From an uncultured Clostridia bacterium (lineage in GTDB: Bacteria > Bacillota > Clostridia > Christensenellales > UBA1242): a stretch of DNA of 22,737 nt. The position numbers and the translations under genes are program-made. The stretch spans positions 1 to 22,737 of the forward strand of contig CANPWT010000012.1 in the NCBI GenBank assembly GCA_947584775.1, in the 5' to 3' direction. Numbering within the stretch: position 1 is the first letter of the stretch; each line of letters begins with the position of its first letter. The notes beneath the pieces were generated by a model. The model was not told the DNA's origin. It made no database searches and worked only from the letters and a program-made list of their open reading frames with translations. Shown here piece after piece: positions 8,401-14,893 of the stretch.

Positions 8401-8912
8401 CCATCGAAAAACAAAATAAAAGGCGTGCTGGTTTTAAGGCTTGCTAGTTCGGTTGCAATGGCAAGGTCGTTAACCTCTTGCACGTTTGAGCAACACACTA
8501 TGTTAAAGCCGGTTTTTAAACAGGCGTAAATATCGCTATAATCGCAAAAAATGTTTAGCGCATGGCTGGCAACCGCGCGTGAGGAAACATAAAACACGGT
8601 TGGCAAAAGTTCGCCCGCAATTTTGTACATATTTGGTATCATAAGTAGCAGACCTTGGCTGGAAGTAAAAGTTGTGGTTTTTGCGCCAGCAATTAAACTG
8701 CCGTGGACAGCGCCCGCCACCCCAGCCTCACTTTGCATTTGAGTTAATGTTAACTTTTCCCCAAAAACATTGGTTTTGCCGTCAAAAATAAATTGGTCGC
8801 AATCCTCAGCCATTGGGCTGCTTGGCGTTATTGGGTAAATCACCGCAACCTCATTAAACATATATGCTATATTTGCCGCTGCAAAATTGCCATCAACTGT
8901 TAATTTTTTCAT
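5463..8912 (-). CDS. nifJ: Pyruvate:ferredoxin (flavodoxin) oxidoreductase
   Basis: A single-chain 1149-residue PFOR. It interconverts pyruvate plus CoA with acetyl-CoA, CO2 and reduced ferredoxin, the main anaerobic pyruvate exit. Visible in order: domain I with YPITPSSPM (about 26-34) and FFDGFRTSHE; the CoA-binding/gamma region with YGLGSDGSV; two [4Fe-4S] motifs, CIQCGRCTLMCP near 676 and CTGCGVCSEVCP near 727; the TPP domain with CAGCGETPY near 789, GDGWAYDIGFGG near 937 and NTGGQTSKSTPRG near 970; and a late PCISHG cysteine. The C-terminus is a Lys-rich tail. Length is slightly below the usual ~1170-1200. Start ATG at 8912 follows AAAGGAGAAAT. No clear -35/-10 pair was found; an inverted repeat TTTGAA-N6-TTCAAA (8961-8978) lies upstream. 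Product call is secure. Confidence 0.97.
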   Translation of the reverse strand: MKKLTVDGNFAAANIAYMFNEVAVIYPITPSSPMAEDCDQFIFDGKTNVFGEKLTLTQMQSEAGVAGAVHGSLIAGAKTTTFTSSQGLLLMIPNMYKIAGELLPTVFYVSSRAVASHALNIFCDYSDIYACLKTGFNIVCCSNVQEVNDLAIATELASLKTSTPFILFFDGFRTSHELNTVYVSELEDLKKIVGLEDFKQLKQRAVNNVFPYSAGTNQNPDVFMQNRVRAISYYKNVVDEFKLALQKQFEITKRTYNTIEYYGSKNAQDIIVCMGTSVDVCKLILPKNSKVGVVAVKMLKPFDEAEFIKILPKTAKNLTVLERNLDVNGIDSLTSTVMAILQKNKLNINCYSGCFGLGGKEFTPDMALSVVENMRNDKKRFFTVGINDDVANTSLQVKNTFKDDISDFSMRVYGLGSDGSVSSVKNTIKILGDVLNGYAQGYFDYDSKKSGSLTISHMRLSSQPIHAPFNPQKVNVVMCNNVGFITKYDITDCLANNGIMLINCGMDEVRLNDIMPNKMKRDIKQKNITVYTIDANKIAAANQLFGKINTIMQTALFNVTNLIPFDVAFKQIKLMIEKSYGKKGEALLNANYKAIENIQTKIIKIDCQKFVETTQTSTASEVSDYYKDIILPTSTQSGNEIAVSKFDPSGHMPTNTSKFEKRDIATELPDWISEKCIQCGRCTLMCPHAAIRPVLFDENEKVIDGFKFKKQILGSSNYHLQIDPLDCTGCGVCSEVCPVKAIIMKQAGEVHDREIKNLAFTQKLKKLQPEETLNVRGVQYKLPYFEFSGACAGCGETPYIKLVSQLFGDRMLIANATGCSSIYGGTYPTCPYAKDEFGFGPSWANSLFEDNAEFGYGMAKAKQTQRESFIAKLKTIKFSAKIQPIVNKFLLDCNNDNQNKQIVIDLKNYANKHKIAKVDEYLFQNIGLIIKPSVWIIGGDGWAYDIGFGGLDHVVASGANVNILVLDTEVYSNTGGQTSKSTPRGATAKFNLTGKTTKKKDLASMLMTYKDVFVATVCMGANPEQCVQAFVEAEKYNGPSVIIAYSPCISHGYNLRSSPAHAFNSVKSGYNTLFRYNPENETPMQIDSFDPTMNYRDYIETENRFAILEKVNKQNKEKLFTLSETDAKQRRKSYINQKDNNSPKTEKKK

Positions 8913-9011
8913 ATTTCTCCTTTAATTCGCACGTAACTCTACCTATAATATATTAAAACATTTGAATTAAATTTCAAAACAAATTATCGTTTAATAATAA
9001 AATAAAAAAAT

Positions 9012-9031
9012 AAAAGGGCGTTTGCCCTTTT
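9012..9031 (-). terminator. Terminator of the XRE-membrane regulator gene
   Basis: Stem AAAAGGGC/GCCCTTTT (9012-9019 with 9024-9031), loop GTTT, followed on the minus strand by an A then a T-run (9005-9010). The gene's stop codon (9030-9032) overlaps the stem. Confidence 0.8.
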
Positions 9032-9521
9032 AAAATATGGTCGTTAAAGTATAAATCATAAGGCCAATAAGCAATGCTGTTAAAACTAGATATCTTATAA
9101 GAAGTGGCTTATTTTTAGCAAGTGCTTCTCGTTTATATCTTGGTTTTGAAAGAACGGCAAAAACTAAATACATCAATACAAATATGGCTTCTGGAATAAA
9201 TAAGTATTTTATCTTTGTTATGCTATAAGCAATTACAAATGCAACAGCACAAACAATGCAAGCGACCGTTATCCAGAAATATTTGCGTGATTGCTTTTCA
9301 TCAAGAATTTTTCTGTTCTCGATGTCCTCATCGCTAATTAAATCGTCAAGCGTTGTTCCAAAAGTGTTTGCAAGCAATTTAAGACTTTCAAGGCTAGGAT
9401 AACCTAAATCCGTTTCCCATTTGGAAATTGCTGTGCGAGTTACAAAAATTTTTGCAGCCAATTCTTCTTGCGTTATGTTGTTGTCTCGCCTTAACTTTTT
9501 TAGTTTTTCACTAAATTTCAT
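9030..9521 (-). CDS. XRE-family regulator with C-terminal membrane helices
   Basis: 163 residues. Residues 1-65 are a helix-turn-helix of the Cro/CI (XRE) family: KFSEKLKKLRRDNNITQEEL, then FVTRTAISKWETDLGYPSLE and LANTFGTTLDDLI. A short acidic linker is followed by three hydrophobic segments at about 84-104, 108-127 and 143-163, so the DNA-binding head is tethered to the membrane. Such proteins are common in Clostridia and often sense membrane or ligand state; the signal here is unknown. Start ATG at 9521 follows AGGAGGTGAAAA, with a perfect TATAAT close upstream. It precedes nifJ on the same strand, but the terminator at 9012-9031 makes co-transcription unlikely. Confidence 0.9.
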   Translation of the reverse strand: MKFSEKLKKLRRDNNITQEELAAKIFVTRTAISKWETDLGYPSLESLKLLANTFGTTLDDLISDEDIENRKILDEKQSRKYFWITVACIVCAVAFVIAYSITKIKYLFIPEAIFVLMYLVFAVLSKPRYKREALAKNKPLLIRYLVLTALLIGLMIYTLTTIF

Positions 9522-9539
9522 TTTTCACCTCCTGCCCAC

Positions 9540-9567
9540 ATTATATATAGATTTTTTCAAATTTCAA
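9540..9567 (-). promoter_or_regulatory. Promoter of the XRE-membrane regulator
   Basis: TTGAAA (9562-9567), 16 bp, TATAAT (9540-9545) on the minus strand; the AGGAGGTG ribosome site (9526-9533) begins right at the expected transcript start. GTATACATAATAC (9599-9611 region, opposite strand) is a nearby imperfect inverted repeat that could be an operator. Confidence 0.7.
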
Positions 9568-9671
9568 TCGGATCTTGCGACACTTTCACTCACCTCGTAT
9601 TATGTATACAAATTTTTATTTTTCTAATTATTTTAAAATTTAATTTTTTCTTTTCATTATATCAAATTATT

Positions 9672-9705
9672 TTGAAAAAACTTTTGATTGTGATAAACTA
9701 TTTTT
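9672..9705 (+). promoter_or_regulatory. Promoter of truA, placed for a leaderless transcript
   Basis: TTGAAA (9672-9677), 16 bp, extended -10 TGA-TAAACT (9691-9699), then six bases and the ATG at 9706. No Shine-Dalgarno lies between. An alternative upstream pair, TTGCGA (9575-9580) and TATTAT (9598-9603) with 17 bp spacing, would give a leader of about 96 nt, still without a ribosome site. Confidence 0.5.
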
Positions 9706-10425
9706 ATGAGATATTTAATGATTGTTCAATATGACGGCAAAAATTATTCCGGTTGGCAAAGGCAACCAAAATCGATAACCATCCAACAAGTGCTGGAAGA
9801 AAAATTGCAAGTTTTGTTAAAACAAAAGGTGGAGTGCGTTGCCAGCGGGCGCACCGATGCTGGCGTCAGCGCTTTTATGCAGCCCGTGCATTTTGACACG
9901 GAAAATGAAATAGAAACTTATAGTTTTCTTCGTTCCATTAACGGTTTGCTGCCGGACGATATTAGCGTTTTATCGGTTGTAAAGTCAGATTTACACGCTC
10001 GTTTTTCAGCAAAGAAAAAGACATATGTTTACAGTATGTATTTATCTAAAATAGATTTGCCTTTGTTTAGCGATTGTTTGCGGGTTGACCCAAACATCGA
10101 TTTGCATGCGATGAAAAAGTTTGCCCGCCTGCTTGTTGGTGAGCATGATTTTGTTGGGTTTAGGTCGGCAAAAGGCGTTAACGATTCTACAATTAGAAAA
10201 ATTTATTCAGCCAAATTGGTGCGTGACGGGCTAAAATTAAAATTTTATATAACCGGCAACGGCTTTTTGTATAAAATGGTAAGAAATATTGTGGGGACAA
10301 TGCTAGATATTGGCACACACAAAACAAATTTAAACACAATTTTGCCCACCCTATTTAAAGGCTTTAAATCCACAAACACAGTAAAAGCCCAATATTTATG
10401 TTTGTTAAACGTGGAGTATGTTTAA
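9706..10425 (+). CDS. truA: tRNA pseudouridine(38-40) synthase
   Basis: 239 residues, the usual TruA length. It converts uridines 38-40 of the tRNA anticodon arm to pseudouridine. The start MRYLMIVQYDGKNYSGWQRQ is the family N-terminus. The catalytic motif is ASGRTDAGV with Asp51; later conserved stretches are GEHDFVGFRSAKG, DSTIRKIYSAKL and GNGFLYKMVRNIVGTMLDIG. No ribosome binding site precedes the ATG, and the -10 ends six bases before it. The -35 of the next gene starts two bases after the stop, so the two are separate transcription units on the same strand. Confidence 0.96.
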   Translation: MRYLMIVQYDGKNYSGWQRQPKSITIQQVLEEKLQVLLKQKVECVASGRTDAGVSAFMQPVHFDTENEIETYSFLRSINGLLPDDISVLSVVKSDLHARFSAKKKTYVYSMYLSKIDLPLFSDCLRVDPNIDLHAMKKFARLLVGEHDFVGFRSAKGVNDSTIRKIYSAKLVRDGLKLKFYITGNGFLYKMVRNIVGTMLDIGTHKTNLNTILPTLFKGFKSTNTVKAQYLCLLNVEYV

Positions 10426-10426
10426 C

Positions 10427-10454
10427 TTGACAAAATGCTGTTTCGTGGTATAAT
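10427..10454 (+). promoter_or_regulatory. Promoter of the membrane-protein gene at 10470
   Basis: TTGACA (10427-10432), 16 bp, extended TGG-TATAAT (10446-10454). Only 15 bases separate the -10 from the ATG, containing a weak CGGAG. Confidence 0.85.
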
Positions 10455-10469
10455 AAAAACGGAGTAAAC

Positions 10470-11234
10470 ATGAACAACGCAAACACAAAAAACAAATTAT
10501 ATATTTCAATTCCCCTATGCATACTTGCCTGTCTTGCTGGGGCGGCATTCTTTGGCTTAATCTATGGGTTGGGTTACTACATTTATATTTTGCCTGTTTT
10601 GGAAGTTATTATTGGTGTTTTTGCTTATTTAAAATTTAGCAAAGTCAATTGGCTTAACACTGCCATTTCAATAATTTTAAGTTGTGCGTTGGTTATTTTA
10701 TTTAACATATTTGCCGTTATTATTGCAGAAAATGTTATCCTTTCGCGTGAACTTAACATCTCCTTCGGCTCGGCATTTTCAATTTTCATGAACGCAGTAA
10801 AAACAAACGCAACCGTTAAAGGTGCATTTTATAGGATTATTGGGCAATCTAGTGCGATTAGCATATTGGGGGCAGTAATTGCAACGGCATACTTGATATT
10901 TGTGATTTTAAAAAGTAAAAAAGAGGCAAAAATGCCTAAGCCAACCGAACAAACAGCCAACAACACACCCGCCAAAGAAAATAAAATTGAAAAAGAAGTT
11001 AATTTGCTTGCTGATATTTACACCCAAGTTAAAAACATTGTTGACGAATACGAAAAAAATAAAGATATGCTTACTTTTAAGCAACTTGTAAACGAAGTAA
11101 AACAAAATAAAATAAATCCGCTTAGCGCAAGCGAAAAAGAAAATCTAACCCACGAAACCGAAACGCTGCTTGCAAAAAGCAATGAAAAAAAGCAAAAAAC
11201 AATTTTACAAATTATTCAAAAGTTATTAAAATAG
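10470..11234 (+). CDS. Unrecognised membrane protein with charged C-terminal tail
   Basis: 254 residues, not recognised. Residues ~8-150 carry four to five hydrophobic segments (SIPLCILACLAGAAFFGLIY, IYILPVLEVIIGVFAYL, AISIILSCALVILFNIFAVI, AISILGAVIATAYLIFVIL). The rest, from KSKKEAKMPK at ~150, is hydrophilic and Lys/Glu/Asn-rich, with helical heptad-like patterning (EVNLLADIYTQVKNIVDEYE) and no recognisable domain, probably cytoplasmic by the positive-inside rule. It has its own promoter and a terminator, so it is a single-gene unit between truA and the ribosomal pair. I do not assign a function. Confidence 0.8.
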   Translation: MNNANTKNKLYISIPLCILACLAGAAFFGLIYGLGYYIYILPVLEVIIGVFAYLKFSKVNWLNTAISIILSCALVILFNIFAVIIAENVILSRELNISFGSAFSIFMNAVKTNATVKGAFYRIIGQSSAISILGAVIATAYLIFVILKSKKEAKMPKPTEQTANNTPAKENKIEKEVNLLADIYTQVKNIVDEYEKNKDMLTFKQLVNEVKQNKINPLSASEKENLTHETETLLAKSNEKKQKTILQIIQKLLK

Positions 11235-11257
11235 CCCAAACTTAGCGGGCTTTTTTT
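11233..11257 (+). terminator. Terminator of the 10470 gene
   Basis: Stem AGCCC/GGGCT (11233-11237 with 11247-11251), 9-nt loop, then a run of T to 11257. The stem overlaps the stop codon region. Confidence 0.75.
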
Positions 11258-11276
11258 AAAAAACATTAAATTTCTA

Positions 11277-11305
11277 TTGACAATTTGTGTTTTTTAGTTT
11301 AAACT
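11277..11305 (+). promoter_or_regulatory. Promoter of rplM-rpsI
   Basis: TTGACA (11277-11282), 17 bp, TAAACT (11300-11305). Transcript start expected near 11312, giving a leader of about 100 nt that contains the L13-type leader fold. Confidence 0.75.
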
Positions 11306-11307
11306 AA

Positions 11308-11405
11308 TGGCGTATTGCTTTGATAAGGGCAGCCTTGCCACACGGGGTGAGCCACTTATCCTAACCTTGAACGCGAAATAAAAGGTTTAATTTAATTTAT
11401 AAGGA
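11308..11405 (+). ncRNA. L13-type ribosomal protein leader RNA
   Basis: A structured leader immediately upstream of rplM. GATAAGGGC (11322-11330) pairs with GCC-A-CTTATC (11351-11360) around a conserved-looking interior CACACGGGGTGAG, and CGT (11311-11313) can close with ACG (11371-11373). Position, size and the GGGGTGAGCC segment fit the L13 leader of Firmicutes, in which L13 is thought to bind and repress its own operon (established for the family). Recognised by eye; a covariance-model search would settle it. Confidence 0.6.
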
Positions 11406-11411
11406 GAAATT

Positions 11412-11849
11412 ATGAAAACAATTATGGCAAACAAAGCCACAGTTGAAAAGAAATGGTATTTAATAGATGGCGAAAATAAGCCACTTGGCCGTGTTGCTAG
11501 TGAAGCCGCAAAATTGCTTCGTGGCAAACATAAACCTACCTTTACCCCTAATGTGGACTGTGGCGACAATGTTATCATCATAAACAGTGATAAACTTATC
11601 TTAACCGGCAGAAAGGAAGAACAAAAATATTTTAAACGCTATTCCGGCTATCAATCTGGTTTAAAGGAAATTCAATACAAAAAAATGATGGCTGAACAAA
11701 GCGATGTTGCACTTTTGCGTGCAATTAAAGGTATGCTACCTAAAAACTCCCTTGGCAGAACAATGGCAACCCATGTTCATATCTACAAAGGCAGTGAGCA
11801 TAACAATCAAGCCCAAAAACCAATTGTTTGGGACGGAGGTAATAATTAA
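11412..11849 (+). CDS. rplM: 50S ribosomal protein L13
   Basis: 145 residues, normal length. Family stretches: KKWYLIDGENKPLGRVASEA, GKHKPTFTPNVDCGDNVIII, LTGRKEEQKYFKRYSGYQ and LGRTMATHVHIYKGSEHNN. It is an early-assembly component of the large subunit. ATG at 11412 follows AAGGAG (11401-11406); an internal ATG at 11424 is possible but has no ribosome site. It is preceded by the L13-type leader and overlaps rpsI by one base (TAATG), so the pair is coupled. Confidence 0.97.
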   Translation: MKTIMANKATVEKKWYLIDGENKPLGRVASEAAKLLRGKHKPTFTPNVDCGDNVIIINSDKLILTGRKEEQKYFKRYSGYQSGLKEIQYKKMMAEQSDVALLRAIKGMLPKNSLGRTMATHVHIYKGSEHNNQAQKPIVWDGGNN

Positions 11850-12526
11850 TGGAAGAGAAAGAAACTAAAAAAGCCCCAAAAACAACCGAGGCAAAAACTA
11901 CTAAAATAACAAAAGTTGCAGCAGAAAAAACAACTAAAACTGCAACTAAAACCACAGCAACAAAAGCAACCACAAAGTCAACCGCTAAAAAGGAAGTTGC
12001 TCCAAAGGTAGAAAAAACAGTTAAAACTGAAAAAGTTGCTGCTAAAACTGAAAAACCTGCAAAAGCAGAAAAAACTGTAAAAACTGAGGAAGTTAAAAAA
12101 CCTGCAAAAACCACTAAGGCAAAAACCACAAAAGCCAAAGTGCAGGAATTCCTTGGCACAGGCAGAAGGAAATGCTCTGTTGCCCGCATCAGAATAAGCG
12201 TTGGCACAGGTAAAATTGTTGTAAACGGTGAAGAATTAGACAAATATTTTGAACTTGAAACCCTTAAAACAATTGTAAGGCAACCATTAGTTTTAACCGA
12301 CACTTTAACTAGCGTGGACATTATTGCAAATGTATATGGCGGCGGCAAAGCAGGTCAGGCTGGTGCACTTCGTCATGGCATTACCCGTGCTTTAATAGAA
12401 TTTAGGCCAGAATTAAGGCCAGAACTTAAAAAAGCAGGTTTTGTTACCCGCGATGCTAGAAAAAAGGAACGTAAAAAACCAGGTCTTAAAAAAGCACGTA
12501 AAGCACCTCAATTTAGTAAACGTTAA
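11849..12526 (+). CDS. rpsI: 30S ribosomal protein S9 with a long N-terminal extension
   Basis: 225 residues, against about 130 for ordinary S9. The conserved core starts near residue 98 (VQEFLGTGRRKCSVARIRI) and runs through YGGGKAGQAGALRHGITRAL to the invariant C-terminus KARKAPQFSKR that reaches the P-site tRNA. The first ~97 residues are a low-complexity tail of Lys, Thr, Ala and Glu in short motifs (KTTKA, EKTVKTE, AKTEKPAKAEKT). The reading frame is continuous from the ATG at 11849, which overlaps the rplM stop by one base, and no internal start with a ribosome site is present, so the tail appears to be translated. It is strongly basic and probably disordered. Core identity is certain; the role of the tail is unknown. 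Confidence 0.96.
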   Translation: MEEKETKKAPKTTEAKTTKITKVAAEKTTKTATKTTATKATTKSTAKKEVAPKVEKTVKTEKVAAKTEKPAKAEKTVKTEEVKKPAKTTKAKTTKAKVQEFLGTGRRKCSVARIRISVGTGKIVVNGEELDKYFELETLKTIVRQPLVLTDTLTSVDIIANVYGGGKAGQAGALRHGITRALIEFRPELRPELKKAGFVTRDARKKERKKPGLKKARKAPQFSKR

Positions 12527-12530
12527 TATA

Positions 12531-12554
12531 AAAACCCAATTATTTGGGTTTTTT
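12531..12554 (+). terminator. Terminator of rplM-rpsI
   Basis: Stem AAAACCCAA/TTGGGTTTT (12531-12539 with 12544-12552), loop TTAT, then T to 12554. Confidence 0.85.
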
Positions 12555-12909
12555 CTTTGCCCTGTTTAGGCTAAAAAATAAAAAAAGAGAGATGTTTTTT
12601 ACACTCGAAACTGCAAATCATCTAAGTTTTAGATCGTTTAATTTTATTTCATTAAATAATAAAACCGTATTGATGGTATAAATATTTAATATTAAAACAT
12701 TTAAAACAAAATATTGCAATTTTTTTGGAGCATAGAACTATCTCTCTATGTGTAAGGATAAACCTTACAATATTATAATGTGAAAATTTGGCTATATTAT
12801 ACAGTTTTTTTATTAACAAAATTTTCCAAAAAATTTTTAAAATTTGGCTTTTTAAGTGTAAATTTACTAATTTTTGCTTAATTTTTTTTGCAAATTTAAA
12901 ATTTTTATA
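12555..12909. other. Gene-free convergent gap with several hairpins
   Basis: No reading frame with coding character on either strand. It holds ATCTAA-GTT-TTAGAT (12620-12634), CATAGA/TCTATG (12731-12736 with 12745-12750), TGTAAGG-ATAAA-CCTTACA (12751-12769), and a long-range complement AGAGAGAT (12586-12593) to ATCTCTCT (12740-12747). The last ~130 bases before 12909 are very AT-rich and show no clear terminator for the minus-strand gene ending at 12910. Whether any RNA is made is unknown. Confidence 0.5.
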
Positions 12910-13935
12910 TTAAATTTTTGGTTTGCGCTTTTTTTGTTTTACAATTTCTATTGTTAGGTTAATTATAACTACTCCCTGAATAACTATTATTAAATAGCGG
13001 TAATCTAGGCTTAAATTTGTAATAGTGTAATTGCCTTGCAAAACTAAAAAATTGTAATTATTACTAACAACAAAAGCGGTATGGGACTCTAAATCGGTGC
13101 GGCAAACATTTACATTTTGTTCGTTCAGATTTTCTAAAACGGTGAGCGTTGGAAAACCATAACTATTATTTTCCCCGCACGAGATTACTGCCCAATCGGG
13201 CGTGGTGGCTTGTAGAAATATTTTAGAGGTGCTGGTATCGCTGCCGTGGTGGGCAACTTTTAAAACATCAACATCCAAATTTTGCCCGTATTTGTTAACT
13301 AAATCGGCTTCAACATTGCTAGAAATATCACCGGTGAACAAAAAGGATGCGTTTAAATAACTTAATTTTACCACATGGCTGTTGTCGTTAGAAGTTGAAT
13401 ATTCGCCCGCATTTAAAAATTCTATATTGCACCCGGCAACGCTATAAATTTTGTCTATTTCAGGCTCAATTATTGGGTAATTTTTAGTGGAAATGTAATC
13501 TTTTAGTTGGGTGTAACCAGCCGTTGTTACATCCATAGTAGGCATAACAATTTTTTCAACATTAAAAGATTGCAACAAATTGATTGCCCCGCCCGTGTGG
13601 TCGCTGTCCGCGTGCGATAAAATTAAATAATCTATATCTTTATCTCTATCGTTGTTTAAAACATAATTATTAACATAATTTGTGAGTGTGGAAGCAGAAT
13701 AATTTACGCCCGCATCAATTAAAATCACCTCGCCATTAGGCAAATTTATTGCGGCCGCATCCCCTTCCCCAACTGAAATAAAATGCACAATCAACGCGTT
13801 TTTATTTGTTACAATGTTAAAATCGCGCGCTAGCGCCAATTTAATTTGCGGGTTAATAAGAGGTGCAAAACAAAAAAGTATTGCCAACAAGGCAACAATA
13901 ACAATGTTGATTATTATTTTTTTTGTTTTCTCCAC
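12910..13935 (-). CDS. ComEC-like metallo-beta-lactamase-fold protein, membrane anchored
   Basis: 341 residues. An N-terminal hydrophobic segment (about 7-27) is followed by an MBL domain resembling the ComEC/Rec2 C-terminal hydrolase: FISVGEGDAAAINLPNGEVI, LIDAG, the metal motif SHADSDH (107-113), FTGDIS and KVAHHGSDTS. A second hydrophobic helix (about 313-331) sits near the C-terminus before a Lys-rich tail, placing the catalytic domain outside the membrane. The ComEC channel domain is missing, so it is not ComEC itself; substrate unknown, nucleic acid being the family precedent. It starts at a GTG (13935) after AGAGGAAACA, lying inside the 3' end of the patatin gene (22-nt overlap), implying translational coupling. 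No clear terminator follows. Confidence 0.85.
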   Translation of the reverse strand: MEKTKKIIINIVIVALLAILFCFAPLINPQIKLALARDFNIVTNKNALIVHFISVGEGDAAAINLPNGEVILIDAGVNYSASTLTNYVNNYVLNNDRDKDIDYLILSHADSDHTGGAINLLQSFNVEKIVMPTMDVTTAGYTQLKDYISTKNYPIIEPEIDKIYSVAGCNIEFLNAGEYSTSNDNSHVVKLSYLNASFLFTGDISSNVEADLVNKYGQNLDVDVLKVAHHGSDTSTSKIFLQATTPDWAVISCGENNSYGFPTLTVLENLNEQNVNVCRTDLESHTAFVVSNNYNFLVLQGNYTITNLSLDYRYLIIVIQGVVIINLTIEIVKQKKRKPKI

Positions 13936-14765
13936 TGTTTCCTCTTTAGTTTACCTAAAAAAAGTTGCTTAATTTCTGGCATTGCGCTCATGGTTGCTGT
14001 ATAGCCTTGTTTTATCATTTCGGCAACGTCTACAATTTTTAGCGAACTAAATTTTTTCATGTCTGGGCAAATTAAAATATCACTTAAAATTTTGCCTTGT
14101 GTTGAATTGTTAGACATGGTAATGCCAATGCTGGTAAAAAATTGGTTAATTATATTTTCGCTATTAGTGCCACCTCCACGCGTGCAATTACAGTCTATTG
14201 TAACAACATAGTTGCACCCATTGTATCGCAAAACATCGGCTGGAATATTGTTCCTTACCCCGCCATCCACCAACACCATGTTTTTATATTTAACCGGTAA
14301 AAACACGCCAGGAATAGCGCAACTTCCGCAGACTGTTGTGGTTAAATCGCCCGCGGTAAAGTCTATTTCCTTGCCATCTTTTAAATTAACCGCCACAACA
14401 AATAGTGGTATTGGCAAATCTTCTATGCGTTTGATTGGGTAAACCTTTTTTAAAGTTTCGTTCAAAATGTCTGTTTTAGAAGGCAAAAAGCCCAACTTTG
14501 GCTTGCGAAAATCGCTTGTTTTAATGCCCTTGGTCAGTTCTATAATTTGGTCATAACTTAACTTGGACGCATACAATGCACCAAACAGACTGCCCGCGCT
14601 AGCCCCTGCCACCATATCGAATTTTATGCCGTTTTCTTCAAACGCTTTAAAAGCCCCTAAATAGCAAAAACCGCGTGCGCCTCCCCCGCTTAAACACAGC
14701 CCCACTTTGTTGCGTTTTTTTAATTTAGACTGTTTCTTTTTTAACAAAAAATTTTTTAAACCCAT
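13914..14765 (-). CDS. Patatin-like phospholipase (RssA/YlbK type)
   Basis: 283 residues. The oxyanion motif GGGARG (27-32), nucleophile elbow GASAG with Ser56, and catalytic DGG near residue 166 (MVLVDGGVRNNIPADVL) give a complete Ser-Asp dyad, so it should hydrolyse acyl esters, probably of phospholipids. There is no signal peptide; the first 20 residues are very basic (LLKKKQSKLKKRNK), which would favour contact with anionic membrane. Start is uncertain: ATG at 14765 lacks a ribosome site, and an in-frame TTG at 14792 lies 19 bases after the TATAAT. It is the first gene of a two-gene unit with the MBL protein. Confidence 0.9.
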   Translation of the reverse strand: MGLKNFLLKKKQSKLKKRNKVGLCLSGGGARGFCYLGAFKAFEENGIKFDMVAGASAGSLFGALYASKLSYDQIIELTKGIKTSDFRKPKLGFLPSKTDILNETLKKVYPIKRIEDLPIPLFVVAVNLKDGKEIDFTAGDLTTTVCGSCAIPGVFLPVKYKNMVLVDGGVRNNIPADVLRYNGCNYVVTIDCNCTRGGGTNSENIINQFFTSIGITMSNNSTQGKILSDILICPDMKKFSSLKIVDVAEMIKQGYTATMSAMPEIKQLFLGKLKRKQWRKQKK

Positions 14766-14811
14766 ATGGTTAGTATGCTCAAATTTGCGCAATTTAGTGG
14801 TATACAGTTAA

Positions 14812-14840
14812 ATTATATCAAAAATTTAAATGGTAAGCAA
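14812..14840 (-). promoter_or_regulatory. Promoter of the patatin-MBL pair
   Basis: TTGCTT (14835-14840), 17 bp, extended TGA-TATAAT (14812-14817 plus upstream TGA) on the minus strand. The promoter lies between the upstream gene's terminator and the patatin start. Confidence 0.7.
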
Positions 14841-14863
14841 ATTGTTTAAACAACCCAGGGCAC

Positions 14864-14890
14864 AAAAAAAATCCGCTTTTTAGCGGATTT
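14864..14890 (-). terminator. Terminator of the acidic coiled-coil gene
   Basis: Stem AAATCCGCT/AGCGGATTT (14869-14877 with 14882-14890), 4-nt loop, followed on the minus strand by a T-run. It starts 4 nt past the stop codon. Confidence 0.9.
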
Positions 14891-14893
14891 TTA

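Noticed and set aside
8961..8978. TTTGAA-N6-TTCAAA inverted repeat upstream of nifJ as an operator
   Set aside because: Short and AT-only apart from one base per arm, so expected by chance here; mentioned only in the nifJ entry.
11740..12348. Long minus-strand open frame opposite rplM/rpsI
   Set aside because: It is antisense to certain ribosomal genes; its Val/Phe/Ser-rich composition simply mirrors the Lys/Thr/Ala codons of the S9 tail, and no promoter or ribosome site precedes it.
12858..12867. Second copy of GTAAATTTAC, also seen at 2057-2066
   Set aside because: A 10-bp AT-rich palindrome occurring twice in 22 kb of this composition is not informative.
14763..14792. Patatin gene as a further leaderless start (CATACT six bases before the ATG at 14765)
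   Set aside because: CATACT is a poor -10 with no -35, and a much better TTGCTT-N17-TATAAT promoter lies at 14812-14840.
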